Of a stretch of 64,000 bases of DNA, positions 10,553 through 22,744 are shown one piece after another. Numbering within the stretch: position 1 is the stretch's first letter; each line of letters opens with the position of its first letter. The notes below the pieces were generated by a model. It did no database searches, was not told where the DNA came from, and was given only the letters and a program-made list of their open reading frames with translations. The stretch spans positions 1,612,001 to 1,676,000 of the forward strand of contig JANFOG010000001.1 in assembly GCA_024336345.1 (NCBI GenBank). The letters run 5' to 3'. A program made the position numbers and the translations under genes. Source of the DNA: Mariannaea sp. PMI_226 (taxonomy: Eukaryota > Ascomycota > Sordariomycetes > Hypocreales > Nectriaceae).

Positions 10553-11469
10553 AGAGACCTTCGACAGGATTCGATTTTAGCAAGCAGCATTTGTCTTATC
10601 CATCATGCTGTAGCATTTTCTTTCGTCTTGGATATACCAGTATCTAGAAAGGGGGGGTTTATACATGTGACGCCCAAGGTTGTTTTTTTTTCAAGCACGA
10701 GGGCTTTGGGATAATATATATAGAAGCTTTGGTATAATTCAAAAAGCCATGGACGCGTCAGGCTTCAGATTTACTTAATGATAATAGTAAAAGTCAAAAT
10801 GGATCATGATATACACTGAATTGAATGACTATGCGACTATACTGACCGCTTTGAAGAGTCGTTCTCGTAGCTATATTGAGAGCTATTAACATAACGCTCA
10901 CGAATGCTCAAGCAAAGCCCAGAAGATATTTTAGGCCCTCAAATGCTCCCCCACCTCACCCGTTGACGTTCAAATGCTGTGCATGCGTAGTATAAAGTGC
11001 TGCTGGCTTTCCCTCCACTTGCTGTATTTGCATGGCTCGGCACTGCAATGTGACTCTTGCTTCATAGTCTCGCTTAATTACTTGGATTCTGTGTCGTAGA
11101 GAGTGATGACGATGGTTCAAGTGTCGCCGTCACTCACAACTTGTCACCCATCCGCATCCTATCCCGGCTCCAAGGATGATGGATGAATATTATTCTTGAA
11201 TTCGTAAGTCGCCGAGGTCAGAATATTGCGTACAGCAATTCCTGTATGTATGACGGCGTCCAGGTCATGGACACAGGATCAGCGCCCTGGCTACCCTGGA
11301 TCACTCTTGGACGAAGAAACTTCGTTGAGTGCAGGATATCTTCATGCACACAAGGCTCTCGAAACTTTTAACGTCCAAGGGGTGATCGAAAGGAATATGA
11401 AAGATCGACTGGTATTCTTGGCGCAAGATCGTTCAGGATTGTTTTCATATCACAAATGTCGCACCGTGA
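10553..11469. other. intergenic, convergent 3' ends
   Basis: This is 917 bp between the GPI-protein gene (+) and dph3 (-). It is AT-rich near 10640-10800, with a G7 run at about 10650 and poly-T at 10683-10691. The open frame at 11226-11822 (+) is mostly antisense to dph3 and not a gene. Confidence 0.4.
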
Positions 11470-11795
11470 TCAGACGGCAACCGGGACTTGGCCGCCGGAC
11501 TGACCGGCGGAGGGGGGCTTGGGAAGGTCATCCTACACGACTTGTTAGCCCCCTTGTGGTGGTGTGTCCAGACGGACGAGAAGAAGTTGAAACTTACAAG
11601 ATCAAAGACAACCCGAATCATGAGGCTGCAGCTGGGGCAGACGGCAATGTCCTGCTCGTCAAGCAGATCACCAAGGGCGATTTGAAACTTGTCGCCACAC
11701 GGGCAAGGATAGAAGTAGGTCTGCATGGCCTCGTCAAAGGTCATGTCTTCGATTTCAATCTCATCATAGATGGAAAGACCCTCGTCGTCGGACAT
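11470..11795 (-). CDS. dph3: diphthamide biosynthesis protein 3 (CSL zinc finger)
   Basis: Dph3 (Kti11) is a small iron/zinc protein. It donates electrons to the Dph1-Dph2 radical enzyme in diphthamide synthesis on EF2, and also serves Elongator-dependent tRNA wobble modification. Minus-strand exons 11795-11598 and 11532-11470 (GTAAGT..GTGTAG) encode 86 residues. The fold signature is complete: SIYDEIEIEDMTF, the first Cys pair in YPCPCGDKF, and the CSL motif in DIAVCPSCSLMIRV. The second exon supplies the conserved DDLPKPP end. The open frame extends upstream to 11918 in-frame, but the conserved N-terminus begins at MSDDEGLSIYDE, so the start is 11795. Length matches the family (about 82 residues in yeast). 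Confidence 0.96.
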
Positions 11796-12893
11796 GTTGG
11801 CGGTACTGTTTGGTTTTTTTGATTTTATTCCACTTTTTTTGTGCCGAATGAACCTGAGGATGAGTCGTCGGATGGTAAGTCTGACTGACTGTTTGGTGTG
11901 GTTTTGGAAAATTGTCACCCCGCCATCACAAGCACCTCAAAAAAAATCTTGGGAAACATGGATAGGCTGGAAAACGCCACCTCCATTGTGGCTTAAGCGG
12001 TTACCTATCTTGGACTGTGGCTAGTGCAGTATGTTGAGTGTGTTTCGTCGTTCAATCGTGGCTGAAGGCTTGTCCTCCACCACATGTCAAGATCACCTTC
12101 GGTACGTACCAGGTTATTGCTTGGGGACTGTATGGATTTTTGCGTCATTGTTGGAAGCACATCAGACAGGCAAAAGTCATAATCATCTAGTGAGCTGCAT
12201 ATCAGTCTACTAAACCCTCTCGTTCTGATGTTATCCCGAGGTTTTCACGAGATGGTGCCTCTCGGTTGTCGCTGAGCCTGGCACCAAGTCCAGGAGAAAA
12301 AAGAACATTACGCCCATATGCCTAATATAACAGCCCGAACACAGGTCGTCGTATGTGAATATCGGCTGGTGACCGAGAATAATCAAGAGCACTGACACAT
12401 TGGCAGGTAAGGTAGGTACTCCCTTCTGTGATTACCTACTGTGGTACCTGCCTGCTAGGTAATTTTAGGTGGATTTGGGTGCAGTAAAGTGTCAATCACA
12501 TGCCAACGGCATCGCGTGTGGGGAAGAGCAAGTGACCAGTAGCCTACCCCGGACTTGCCTTGGCCGAGGAGCTTCTGAAGTCGACTCCAACTCGGCCGAC
12601 GACTCTCATCACACACTCTCTCCCTCTTCCAAGACGGAATCATGTAACTAGCTTGATTGCCTTCATTCATTCATTCCACCACCTATCTCTCTCTCCATCT
12701 AGCTCCACCAGTGCTACTGCCTTTTATCTCTCCCTTTCTCTTACCGTTTCTCTCCTATACAACCTACCAAATGCGACAGCTTCCATTGTGACGTGACGTG
12801 ATCTAACGGGGTATCATTCCCTCAACAGCGCAACAGGCTATTCTCCCCTTCACCTTTGCGCCCCCCAACGGCAGAGCCGAAAACGAAGCCGCA
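11796..12893. promoter_or_regulatory. divergent upstream region of dph3 and the ABC transporter
   Basis: This 1.1-kb region has poly-T near 11812-11840. GGTACGTACC (about 12101) and GGTAAGGTAGGTAC (about 12406) motifs are present. A long CT-rich tract (about 12600-12770) precedes the ABC-transporter start. No further gene was seen. Confidence 0.45.
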
Positions 12894-15200
12894 ATGGCAG
12901 CGCTGTCGAAGCTCGTCCTTCCCGGTGATCGCAAGCTTCGCGACATCCTCTCCCACCTCACCAGGCTCTACGTCTCCAATCGCTCGCGCATCTCCCGCGC
13001 TGTCTGGATTACCCTCTTCCTCACCCTCGCGAACCGCATTCGCCATGCCATCTCCGAACAAAAGGCTGCTTCCGCTCGCGAGGCCACTCAACGGGCTGCG
13101 CGTCGAGGCACTACTTCCAGCACTGCCGACGGTGACACACCAAAGAAGAAGGTCGAGCTGAACCGCGACTTCTTTCGCTCTCTGTTTCGATTGCTGCGCA
13201 TCGTTATCCCTGGCTGGCGCAGCAAAGAGGCTAGACTATTGATGAGCCATAGCTTCTTCCTGGTGCTCAGAACCCTCATTAGCTTGCGTGTTGCCGAAAT
13301 GGACGGTGCCATTGTCAAGGCTCTTGTCAAGGGCAATGGCAAGGATTTCCTTAAACGCATCGTGTGGTGGATGCTAATCGCAGTGCCGGCCACCTTTACA
13401 AACTCCATGGTGAGCACAAAGTGCAAAAACGTCTGCCTGACCAATGCTTATATCCAGCTAGTTATCCTATCACCAAGCCGAGTTGTCGCTCAAGTATCGA
13501 ACTCGCCTCACCCACTACATCCATGACAACTACCTATCGAATTTGACATTTTATGGCATCTCGGCGCTGGATGACAGAATAAAGAACCCCGATCAACTGA
13601 TTGCCGTCGACGTGTCAAAGTTCTCAAACAGCCTTGCTGAGCTTTACAGCAACCTGGCCAAGCCCATGCTAGATATGGTGCGTGTTTTGTTTGAATTATT
13701 TGCTGCGAATCGCATAAAATGAGCTGGTGCTGACGTAACACAGACTATCTACACATATTCTCTGTCCAAGAGTGTCGGTGGCGAGGGCGTCGTCTTCATG
13801 TCTCTCCTTGTGCAACTGTCAGCCAATGTCATGAGGGCTCTAACGCCTCCGTTTGGAAAGTATGTTGCCGACGAGGCTCGGCTTGAAGGCGAATTCCGCT
13901 TTCAGCACTCGCGCCTCATTGACTATAGCGAGGAGATTTCACTTTACGCAGGCCACAAAGCTGAAAAGGATACCCTTGATAAGGGGTATTTCACCTTGAT
14001 AAAACATGTCAATTACATCCTCCGTCGACGCTTCTACCATGGCTTTATGGAGGATTTTGTCATCAAATACTTTTGGGGAGCTCTCGGCCTGATTCTGTGC
14101 AGTATGCCTGTCTTCGTCAAGATGCCTGGTCAAATCGTCATGAATATGGGCGACCGGACGGAGGCTTTTGTCACGAATAGGCGCATGTTGCTGTCTGCGT
14201 CTGATGCATTCGGACGAATCATGTTCTCATACCGTGAGGTCATGGAATTGGCGGGATACACTTCTCGAGTTGCTTCCCTGCTAGATGTCATGGACGACGT
14301 GCAATCAGGCCACTTCGAGAAGAAGCTGGTGTCTTCTTCTGGCACCGAGAACAACGAGGCTGTTCTCCAGGGACGAGGAACCGTCCACGAGAGCAGTGAT
14401 ATCACCTTTATTGATGTGTAAGTAATTTCAAACCTGGACGAACCGGCGATTCTCAACTAATTTTAATATACAGACCCATTATCTCACCCAATGGAGACGT
14501 GCTGGTGAAAGCCATGTCCTTCTCTCTTAAGCAAGGTGACCATCTCCTCGTTGTCGGCCCCAACGGCTGCGGGAAATCCTCTCTTTTCCGTATCCTCGGT
14601 GGCCTATGGCCCGTATATGGTGGCACTGTCTACAAACCTCCATTCCATGCCATCTTCTATATCCCACAGCGACCTTACCTCTCGCGCGGATCTCTCCGCC
14701 AGCAGATTATTTACCCAGACTCCTTGCGCCAGATGCGCTCCCGCGGAGTCACTGACACTGAGCTCCTCAGCATCCTCAAGACACTTGGTCTCGAGCACCT
14801 CGTCGAACTATACGAAGAGGGCTGGGATGCCGAGGCTGAGTGGCGTGATGTTCTTTCCGGTGGCCTGCAGCAGCGTGTTGCCATGGCTCGCCTGTTCTAC
14901 CACCGACCCCGCTACGCCATCCTCGACGAGTGTACTAGCAGCGTCACCCTTGATACCGAAAAAGTCATGTATGACACGGCCAAGTCTCTGGGCATCACTC
15001 TCATGACTGTCAGCCATCGCCGTAGTCTCTGGAAGTATCATACGCATATTCTCCAGTTCGACGGTCAGGGCAAGTACGTCTTCACCCGCCTTGACGCTGA
15101 GCGCCGTCTCAAACTCGAGGATGAGCGTGAGGATCTAGAAGTGAAGCTCCGGCAAGTTCCAGAGCTGGAGCGTCGTATTGCTGAGCTGACAGCTGCTTAA
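12894..15200 (+). CDS. peroxisomal half-size ABC transporter (ABCD/Pxa type)
   Basis: This is a half transporter of the ABCD family, which imports long-chain fatty acyl-CoA into peroxisomes for beta-oxidation as a dimer. Exons 12894-13409, 13462-13677, 13744-14417 and 14474-15200 give 710 residues. The N-terminal half has the membrane domain, including the family block [18 protein letters not shown] and the EAA-like region ([31 protein letters not shown]). The nucleotide-binding domain has Walker [10 protein letters not shown] at about 497, signature LSGGLQQR at about 596, and Walker [11 protein letters not shown] (Asp about 620) followed by the H-loop SHRRSL. The tail is a charged coiled coil ([20 protein letters not shown]). 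It is either Pxa1 or Pxa2/PxaB; I cannot tell which from the sequence alone. All introns are short and restore frame. Confidence 0.93.
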
Positions 15201-15835
15201 TTAATTGGGGGAAGTGGAATCGGAACAGAGGAGACGGCTATCTTCAATAGACCAAATCTCGCAAATATTGAGATCATGGGCACTTGGCGGCGTTAAATGT
15301 GTGTCTTGGGCATCATAATATTATATTACATGTATGATTGTAGATGAGAACCCTTCTTTGGTGGCACGAAGTTCTGAGCAAAGAGCGATACATGTTTTTT
15401 CTTTTCTTCCGTTTTGCTTCCTTTCTTGGTTAACTTCACACTTTTCTTCTTTCTGTCTTCGTAATTCTTAGCGTAGATGCCCAAAATTACTTTCATCTCT
15501 GGTGTCTATTCAACTGTATTTTGCAGAATGGCTCACGTTCAGATAGTTCCGGCCACCATGACATTTTCTTCCCTCACTCCATCCATCCTCCTCTCTCTCC
15601 TTATTGTTTTTGTTTTTACTATTACCGCTCTGCCCTCGCACTATAAGTATCGACGGCTGAATAAACAATATTCGCCTAGTTCCAATCTTATACGGGTATC
15701 CCCCCCCAAAAGAAAAAATATTAACAGCACACAACAAACACATGGATGGTATATATCGCTCCTCCCAACGCCTCCCAGAACAACTAAATAAAAAAAAGAC
15801 ATCTCTCCCTTTATAATTTTTTTTTTCATTCATGC
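15201..15835. other. intergenic, convergent 3' ends of the ABC transporter and RBR ligase
   Basis: This 635-bp stretch is T/C-rich. AATAAA-like signals occur on the plus strand near 15659 and 15787, and poly-T occurs at 15818-15826. No gene is supported; open frames at 15477-15833 are low-complexity. Confidence 0.4.
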
Positions 15836-15960
15836 TTAATCCAGTTCCATGTTATCTGGATGGAACTTGCAGGTTCGCTTGTGGGCCGTATTATCGCCAG
15901 CTACAATATCCTTGTGGTTTGCGCCACACTCAAAGCAAAACTCATGGCGACATTTGATGC
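15836..15960 (-). other. RBR ligase alternative last exon B
   Basis: This exon has acceptor CCATAG and the same phase as exon A. It encodes IKCRHEFCFECGANHKD, then a longer tail with NTAHKRTCKFHPDNMELD and a TAA stop. The H..C pair in AHKRTC can complete the zinc site. It resembles exon A at its first nine codons (IKC[K/R]HEFC), which suggests an old exon duplication. Confidence 0.72.
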
Positions 15961-18621
15961 CTATGGAGAGGGAGAGTTAGCCACTCTCTGAGTTATGTTC
16001 TAAGCTGTTTTTTTGTATTCATGGCGATGGTGGTGATATTGAGCTAGCCGCCACCCGTGCAGTTGATGTTGTGGCGTCTGGACCAAGTATTGTAGCATCC
16101 CCAGCAGAACTCGTGCTTGCACTTGATACCTACAATGAGTTGGTTTAATGTTCTCGTTGCCAGGAGAAAAGTCATGGCGAGCGCACACAACATTGTTGGG
16201 GACGAGGGACACTTTTGGTGATGAAGGGTGACGGGAGGTAAAAGGGGGGTGGGCAAAGGTATATTATCAGAGGGGATGGGTAACTTACAAGTCATATGTG
16301 AACTATTATTTCCACCGTTAGTTGTCGATACTGAAATTGAGACCAATGATCAAACTTACCAGCCGTCATTCTTTTCGATGGCCCATCCACATCCTGGACA
16401 GGGTTTCGTCGTCTGATTGACCACCTCCTGGCTCATCTGCTCCTCACGTTTGCGTCGGGCTGCAATTTTTCGCACCAGCTCGGCGGCTTTCCTCGCCTGT
16501 TCTCGCTCTTGACGGGCTCGCTCGTCTCGGCGATGCAGCTCAGCCTGCTCATCAGCAAGCAGATTTTGCGCCATGGCTCTATCGGCCTCCAACTGCGCCC
16601 GCTGAGAGTCTGACCAGGCCTCGTTCTCGAGCTCGAGGCGAGATCGGAAATTTTCTGGGTCCGCGAGTAGTTGATCATATTCGTCACACGTAAGATTCTC
16701 GTGCCAGGGAACACTATGGTGAAAGCAGAATCGGTGCCGACAATGAAGGCATGTGACGATGGGCTGGTCGACACCTGAGTCGTGGATCTGCCCGGATCCG
16801 CAACCGGAGGTGCACCAAGTGAAGTTTTCAGCTTCTGACATGGCAGCACGAATTGCCAGTGTCTCGTATCTATCCAATGGTTAGTTTACCATTCGTCAAT
16901 TGGTACAGCAACCACCGGTCATACCTCATAAATGTTTGCTTATTGGCGTAACGCTGGATATCAGCATATTCTAATTGTTCCCGACACTCAGGACAGCGGA
17001 TTTCGGTCCAGAGTTTGCTATTTAAATCAGACTCTATAGATAGCTGAACACATTCCAGACATGTATTGGGGTGATGGTTGCATGTGGCAGTGATGGAAAA
17101 ACGAGGATAAAACTCGACGCCCTTCGACTCAGTGCAGACCATACACTCGACTTCACCGGTCACAGTGCTGGCTGGGACACGTTGACGGGTGACAATGACA
17201 TCCGGTGTATCGGGTGCCTTCTGGTATCGTTGACCAAAGCTATATGTGAGAAAGAAAGTCTTAGTATCATCATAGTGCAAAATAAGTACAACAGTTCTCA
17301 GTTATTAGCTAATAATGGCTGGCCAGGACAGAAACGTCCAAAGTACAAGGGAATGAATATATGACTGAGTAAATGAACGAGAAGAAACAAGGCGCTATGG
17401 CAGTATAAACACAAAAAACCCAAAGGGCCCTTCCACTGGAAGAATAACCAGCACAATCGACACTTTGGCTAAAGTTGGAGGGAAGGAGAATGTTCAGAGG
17501 ACCTACCGGATATCATCAGCTATTTCGTCTTCGGCCTGATCGAGCTGGCGAAGGTATGCTACAGTCATAGCAGTTTCATGCTGCTCAAAGAGGGCAACGT
17601 ACGGGTTAACAGAGCTCGAAGAAGACGCTGGTGGTTCAGCATCGAGTTCATTTCGAGTAGTCTCGGTTCGTGGCTTTGGGTTTGTCCCAGGTGGCTCCTC
17701 CAAATCAATGCCCAGGTCGGTCAGGTTCAAGATGGAAGCAGAAATGGGAGCGTAACCACGTCGAACCACAGGAGTTGGGGTAACAGGGCGTGGTGGAACC
17801 TCAACAGGTGCAGGAGGGGTCAAGGGAGTAAAATCGTCGTCGTCTAGGAGTGATGGTGTGTTGTAGATAAAAGCTGGTCGAGCAGATTCTGGAGGAGGAG
17901 CATCGGGGGCTTGAGCTTCAGACGTTGGTGGAGCCAAGACAAGAGAGACATCGCGAGGAGACTCGCCAGACCTGTGAGATCCGGCAGATCGCGCAGAGCG
18001 ATGAGACCGAGTATCGGACAAGTTTTCAGAATTGTCCCGAACCCGAGGTATTACGGGCACGTCGAGAGGCGTCTCGTCGTCGTTCTGACTCTGGCGCTGG
18101 GCTTCCTCGTCTGTTTCCTCGTCATCGACTAGCCAGATGTCGTCGTTGTCGCTATCGTCTCCAAAGCCACCCATGATGGCCGGATTGACCATGCCATAGA
18201 TACCGGCGTTGACCAACATGTTGTTTCTGAGAGGCGTAGCTTCAATAAACGGGACGTATTTGCGAGCGAATGGGTCTATGGAAGGGTCTGTGGTTGTCGC
18301 GTCCAGATCGTCCAGATTGTCTACCTGGATATCTTCCACAATAGGTATGGGTTCGACATCTGTGATTGGAGGTGCAGGCGGTGATGGAGGCACGGGAGGA
18401 GCTTCAACGGGTGGAGGTGGTGGGATTATGACGTCCCTGGGACCTGTGTCGTTTGTTGAAGTTGAATATGTGAAACCGAGTGGCGGGTTATCGCTTCGGG
18501 AGGTGTTATGCGAGGCAGTGGTGGCGGTCGAGTCGAGCACCGAAAGCGTATCCGTGTTTGTGCCTAGAGCCTTCTTCTTGCGGAATACCGTCGTCGCCCG
18601 TTTCTTGAAGTTCTTCAACAT
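15836..18621 (-). CDS. RBR (RING-IBR-RING) E3 ubiquitin ligase with alternative last exons
   Basis: RBR ligases pass ubiquitin through a cysteine in RING2. Minus-strand exons are 18621-17507, 17239-16925, 16869-16360 and a 14-nt microexon 16302-16289, then either 16129-16044 (679 residues) or 15960-15836 (692 residues). The first about 370 residues are disordered, acidic and Pro/Ser-rich. RING1 spans C404-C456 (CMVCTES..CPEC), and IBR starts at C496 (WCTSGC) with HRFCFHHSVPWH. RING2 is C634-PGC-x3-IEKNDG-C647-SHMTC, with C647 the expected catalytic residue. Its codon is split by an intron, as is that of C652. Both last exons complete RING2 (IKCKHEFCWGC or IKCRHEFCFEC). The start is ATG 18621; an in-frame GTG at 18660 is not a eukaryotic start. 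The substrate is unknown. Confidence 0.88.
16044..16129 (-). other. RBR ligase alternative last exon A
   Basis: This exon has acceptor TTGTAG and begins with the two bases that complete the Cys652 codon. It encodes IKCKHEFCWGCYNTW, then a short SRRHNINCTGGG tail and a TAG stop. It keeps the last zinc ligands of RING2 (FC-x2-C..H..C) in an ariadne-like spacing. Confidence 0.72.
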
Positions 18622-20787
18622 GTCTCGACTGGATGAAGGCTGAAGAGGAAGAGGGTGCACGACAGGGGGGAAGAAGCAAGTAAAAAAGGGAAGGAAAATA
18701 AGATATCAATCAAAAGTAAATCGAAAGTAGGAAATGGTATATGGGTATCAGGCAGACAAGTAGGAGAGAACCACTGGGATGTGGTCGAAGAGTGAAAGGG
18801 AAGAGAGGGAAGGGCACAACACAGGCGAGGCAGAAGAATCCAGCTAAAGTGCCATGAAGGCTGGAGCACAGCCAACACAGCTAGGCCAATCCGCAGGTGG
18901 AGCAATTCAGGTGCAAAATGAACCAGAACCAAGGGTCTGCTCCGAAGAGCGGTTGAGCAGCTACCACGATGTGCGCGGGTAGCTTTGAGGGCGACGAGGG
19001 GCTGGGTGGGTGGGTTGAGAGGAACAATGAACGTGCTCTCAATCAACAAGCGAGCAAGCCAACAAACAAACAAGCGAGAAGCAGACTACAAACGCAGTCG
19101 AGTGAAGGCGGGTAGTTAGGTTTTCTACCCAAGACAGGCTCAGATCAAAGCAGCAGATGGGAGGGAGGGTACAGCACAGCGGGATCGGGGAAGAGGAAGA
19201 TGGCAGTCAATGACAAAGTTGTGCTTTTAGCGAGGGTGCATGATGAAGAGCAAGTGTGCAGTGCGTGCGGTGAGGTTGAGGCAACCTGGAACTTACAGCT
19301 GCAATGCACTACTGTGTGTGTACCCCGGTCTACCTGGGAAAAGATATTGGTAGCTGCCTGAGCAAAAGACCTTCAGACCTTCCACAGTCAATGCCGAGCA
19401 ATGACGAGCAATGAATGATATTGGCTCTCGTTCCGCCAGCTTGGGCGTATCAGCCTCCAGCTTGGGACAGCTACTAATTGTAGTACGAGCCTACGAGCCC
19501 CTCCAGGACTTTTCTTGCCCTGTTTTGTTCCATCTGCACGTTGCTCAAAAACAACACGCCCCCTCCACCTCCACACGCCGTGTGGGCGGGCAATGACTGT
19601 GCGTGGGCGAACCACTCACAGACTCAGGCGACCCGTCGACGTTACCTACAGTAGCATTAGGCGACGGGATCCAAACCCACTTCCAACATCCTCACTCCAC
19701 CTCCCATCTCCACCTCCCTCCCCCCCCGGGCGCGGGGCTGACTTCGACCCTTGGCTGCCGTACAGCACATGGCGCGCCCAATAGACGAAGGCTTTTTCTA
19801 GGCTCCCCAGGCTTGAGATTCTCCAGTTGATCTGAGCTTCACAAGGCAGAACCTCGTCATTGGGAGGGCGTGGGCATGCTGAGTCCCCCCCTCTGAAGCA
19901 CTGACACTTTCAATGCTTTGCTGCGCCCCGCCGAATCGCATCCCACCCCCTCCTCCCTCTCCCTACCTCTCTCCCCTCTGCATTGCTCAGATTCTGGGTG
20001 CTAATTATGCCCCGATGCTTGCTTCGTCCTCTGAGTACTATGTACTTGATTTGGATGGAGCTTGATCGGTATACCGATACAGCTAAGAACTACACACCAA
20101 AGCTAATGTGCCTAACATGTTCGACCACATCGCACTGCTTCCTCCGTTTCAATGGCCCACCACGAACCACGTCGCAAGGCATACTGCCTGCCTGTAGGTT
20201 GTTGCCACCAGCCAGCTCATGGAGCCGCATGCGGGGGGACAACGAGGGAGACAGAACGGATAATCTGTAGAATGTATTTCCGTCTACTCCGTAGATAATT
20301 ACCACATAGGTGACCAAGTTGCTAAACGGACTTGTTGCCTCTCTTATGCTTTGGTCTGCTTCACTTACACAGTATTACAGTTGCTAGCTTAAAAGCATAC
20401 ACTCCATTCATATATTGTAGATGGTGAGGAACTAGATTCCTTTCTGCACTTCACGAATTGATTGGAGCTTTACATTGAAAAATTGCGAAATGAATTTGCC
20501 TGTATGAACTGCTGTGACATTGTGCATTTGTAGACCGTAAACTCCTCCACAACCTATAATTCTTTCTTTGCTATCAGTCTTGCCTAATAAATTTCGTGAA
20601 CAAGAAGACCAGATCAACTCCCAATACAAGCCAAGTGGCTGGCTGCATGACCTAGCCCTATGCATTCCTCTAGTCCCCCGAAAGATTCGAAGAGGAGGCA
20701 AAAGATAAATAAAAATAAGCAGATATAATAAAACATTCATAATGTCATCATCCCTATTGAGACTGTGAAACTGGCCAGTATTATCAT
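18622..20787. other. 2.2-kb upstream/intergenic region
   Basis: This lies between the RBR ligase start (transcribed leftward) and the 3' end of the coiled-coil gene, also on the minus strand. It contains repeated short C/T-rich runs at 19695-19735 and 19945-19980, including a C8 run near 19722. No coding gene is supported: open frames at 18615-19073, 19515-19830, 19983-20270 and 20432-20908 show no family resemblance and no splice continuity. Confidence 0.45.
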
Positions 20788-22744
20788 TCAAGCCCATCGC
20801 GAAATCCAACCTTCTCCAATACGTTCGCTCTTCGAGGCAAAGAGGTGTGAGACCAATGTCCTGTCGCCGTTTTCCATAAAAGAACGGCGTTTCTCTTCCG
20901 TTCCCCACGCGACCAACATCTGCTGTTTACGAACCACAATAGGTTCCTTGATGGCATCTCTCTGTCCGATCTGCCGCATGTAGAGTGACGGAACCACCGT
21001 GCAAACATTGAGTAATCTATGGTAGAGTTCCTTCTTTGTCGGTTGCGGGTCAATCTTGTTCACGTTAAAGGCCTTGCGGTTCTGGAGAATGTTGCGACAG
21101 TCGAGATTCGCAATCGAGTCGATAAACTCTGGTGAGCCATTGAGCTCGCCTCCGCTGCTCCACATGATGTAGGGGTTGATGTCGAGATAAAAGTGATGCG
21201 TCGAAACCTGCAGCTTCTCATACAATTGCATAGCTGGGGTTACGCAGTTGTTTTCCATATTTTCGTAGAACCAGGGAAGCTTTTCCTTCTTACAGAAAAT
21301 TCTAAGCATACTGCAGAGCTCAACTGTCATATCTTTGCGTCGACGTTCTCTCACAGAACGGAATGGTGGAGAACTCAGCAACGCATTAAACGCTTCTGCC
21401 GTCCAAGTTCTGACGGAAAATAGATCTGACAATGTTAATTTTTTTTTTTCCTCCAAGAATTTTAATGGCCGCGTAATTGGAAACATACCTCTCTTCGGCT
21501 CAACAGACATTTGCATGTGGTTCTCAATGAAGCTCACAATTTCGGTATACTTGGGAATGTCATTGTAAAGAATGACTTGAAAGATATTGTCATATAAATA
21601 TCTCATAATAATGGACGCAACAATGTCCTCGTCGGTCTCGGGAAACTGGCAGGCGTGCACGAGGTCGGGATATTGTTGGAGGATCCTCTTGAACTTGCTG
21701 GTCTCAGCGCCGCGCTTTCGAGCAGCATTCATCATAGCCTCGACACCTTCGGTAGGATCCTCGAGCCACGGCTCCATGAACTTTTGAACCCAGTCCTGGA
21801 CGCTCTCAACCAAAGCATCGTATTCCTGTAATGGGTGTTAGCCACTCGCCTTAAAATGTCGTCAAAGTTGTCACAAGTAGGTGGTAGTTATGACTTACTC
21901 GGCCAATCTCCTCCGAAGTCAGGTCCTTGCGATAGGGCTGCAAGCTGAATATATGAGCCTGCGCATCCTTGAGCTGCTCTCTGAGAGTTTGATTTTCTTC
22001 CTTGATTTTCTTCAGGTCGCGTGCCAAGGACTCTGTGTCACGCTCGATATCGGTCATGCCAGAGTTCATGGCGGATTTCATCTCGGTCAGTCGCTCGGTG
22101 GCACGCTCAGCCTTCTCCTCGGCAATTTGTTTTTCGGTGACAAGGTTGGAGTGTTTTTTGGAGAGGTCATTAACGTGACGACGCAAGATTTGAATTTCTT
22201 CGTGCAATTTCATTTCAGGATCTCTCTGTTTGCGCCTGGATGTGAAGCTTGTTTTTTCGTAACCAGCCGGCAAGTCTTCGTCATCTGGCTCCTCCTCTTC
22301 AGCTGTCGGCGGCAGGTTCATTTTCCCAGCTGGCGCCGCCTGGTATGATAGCGCATCAAACATCTCTAGTGAAGAGACATCGAGTAGGCTGGTGTTTCCG
22401 ATAGGATCTAGGTCCATCAACATGTGCCGATCGTCATCTTTGTCGGAATCGATATCGCAATCCTTTTCGGCACTTTCCTTGCCTTTATTAGATGTTGTTC
22501 TCGGGGGAGGCGTAGGTGCGGCATCTTTTTCCTCAAGGCCAGTGAGGGCTTCACGATAGCTGAGTTTGTTGCTGCGCTTTTCAGGCGAGCCGCCGGCCAT
22601 GTCGTCTTTGATGGCCGAGGAGGGGACTGGGTCTTTTTTGATTGTGGGTTCTTTGGGGACGGCCTTCGAAGTCTCCTCTTTAATAGGTTCTTTAGCTGGT
22701 CGGCTGGGGGGTTTTTCGATGTTGATTTTGTCGGTCTCCGTCAT
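20788..22744 (-). CDS. coiled-coil protein of unknown function
   Basis: Minus-strand exons 22744-21899, 21825-21489 and 21425-20788 encode 606 residues. The first intron is GTAAGT..TTACAG. The second, 63 nt (GTATGT..GTCAG), is in-frame and stop-free, but removal joins VEPKR to DLFSVRTW smoothly. Residues 1-170 are disordered and Lys/Glu/Asp/Pro-rich. Residues about 175-265 form a strong coiled coil (EIQILRRHVNDLSKKHSNLV through LKKIKEENQTLREQLKDAQA). After SLQPYRKDLTSEEIGREYD comes a C-terminal alpha-helical region of about 320 residues with Trp-rich blocks (VQDWVQKFMEPWLED, FSVRTWTAEAFNALL). I recognise this as a conserved filamentous-fungal architecture but know no function. The start is ATG 22744; the open frame runs further upstream only through a GTG. 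Confidence 0.75.

Noticed and set aside
18622..18660. Upstream start for the RBR ligase at 18660
   Set aside because: That codon is GTG, not ATG; eukaryotic initiation is placed at the ATG at 18621.
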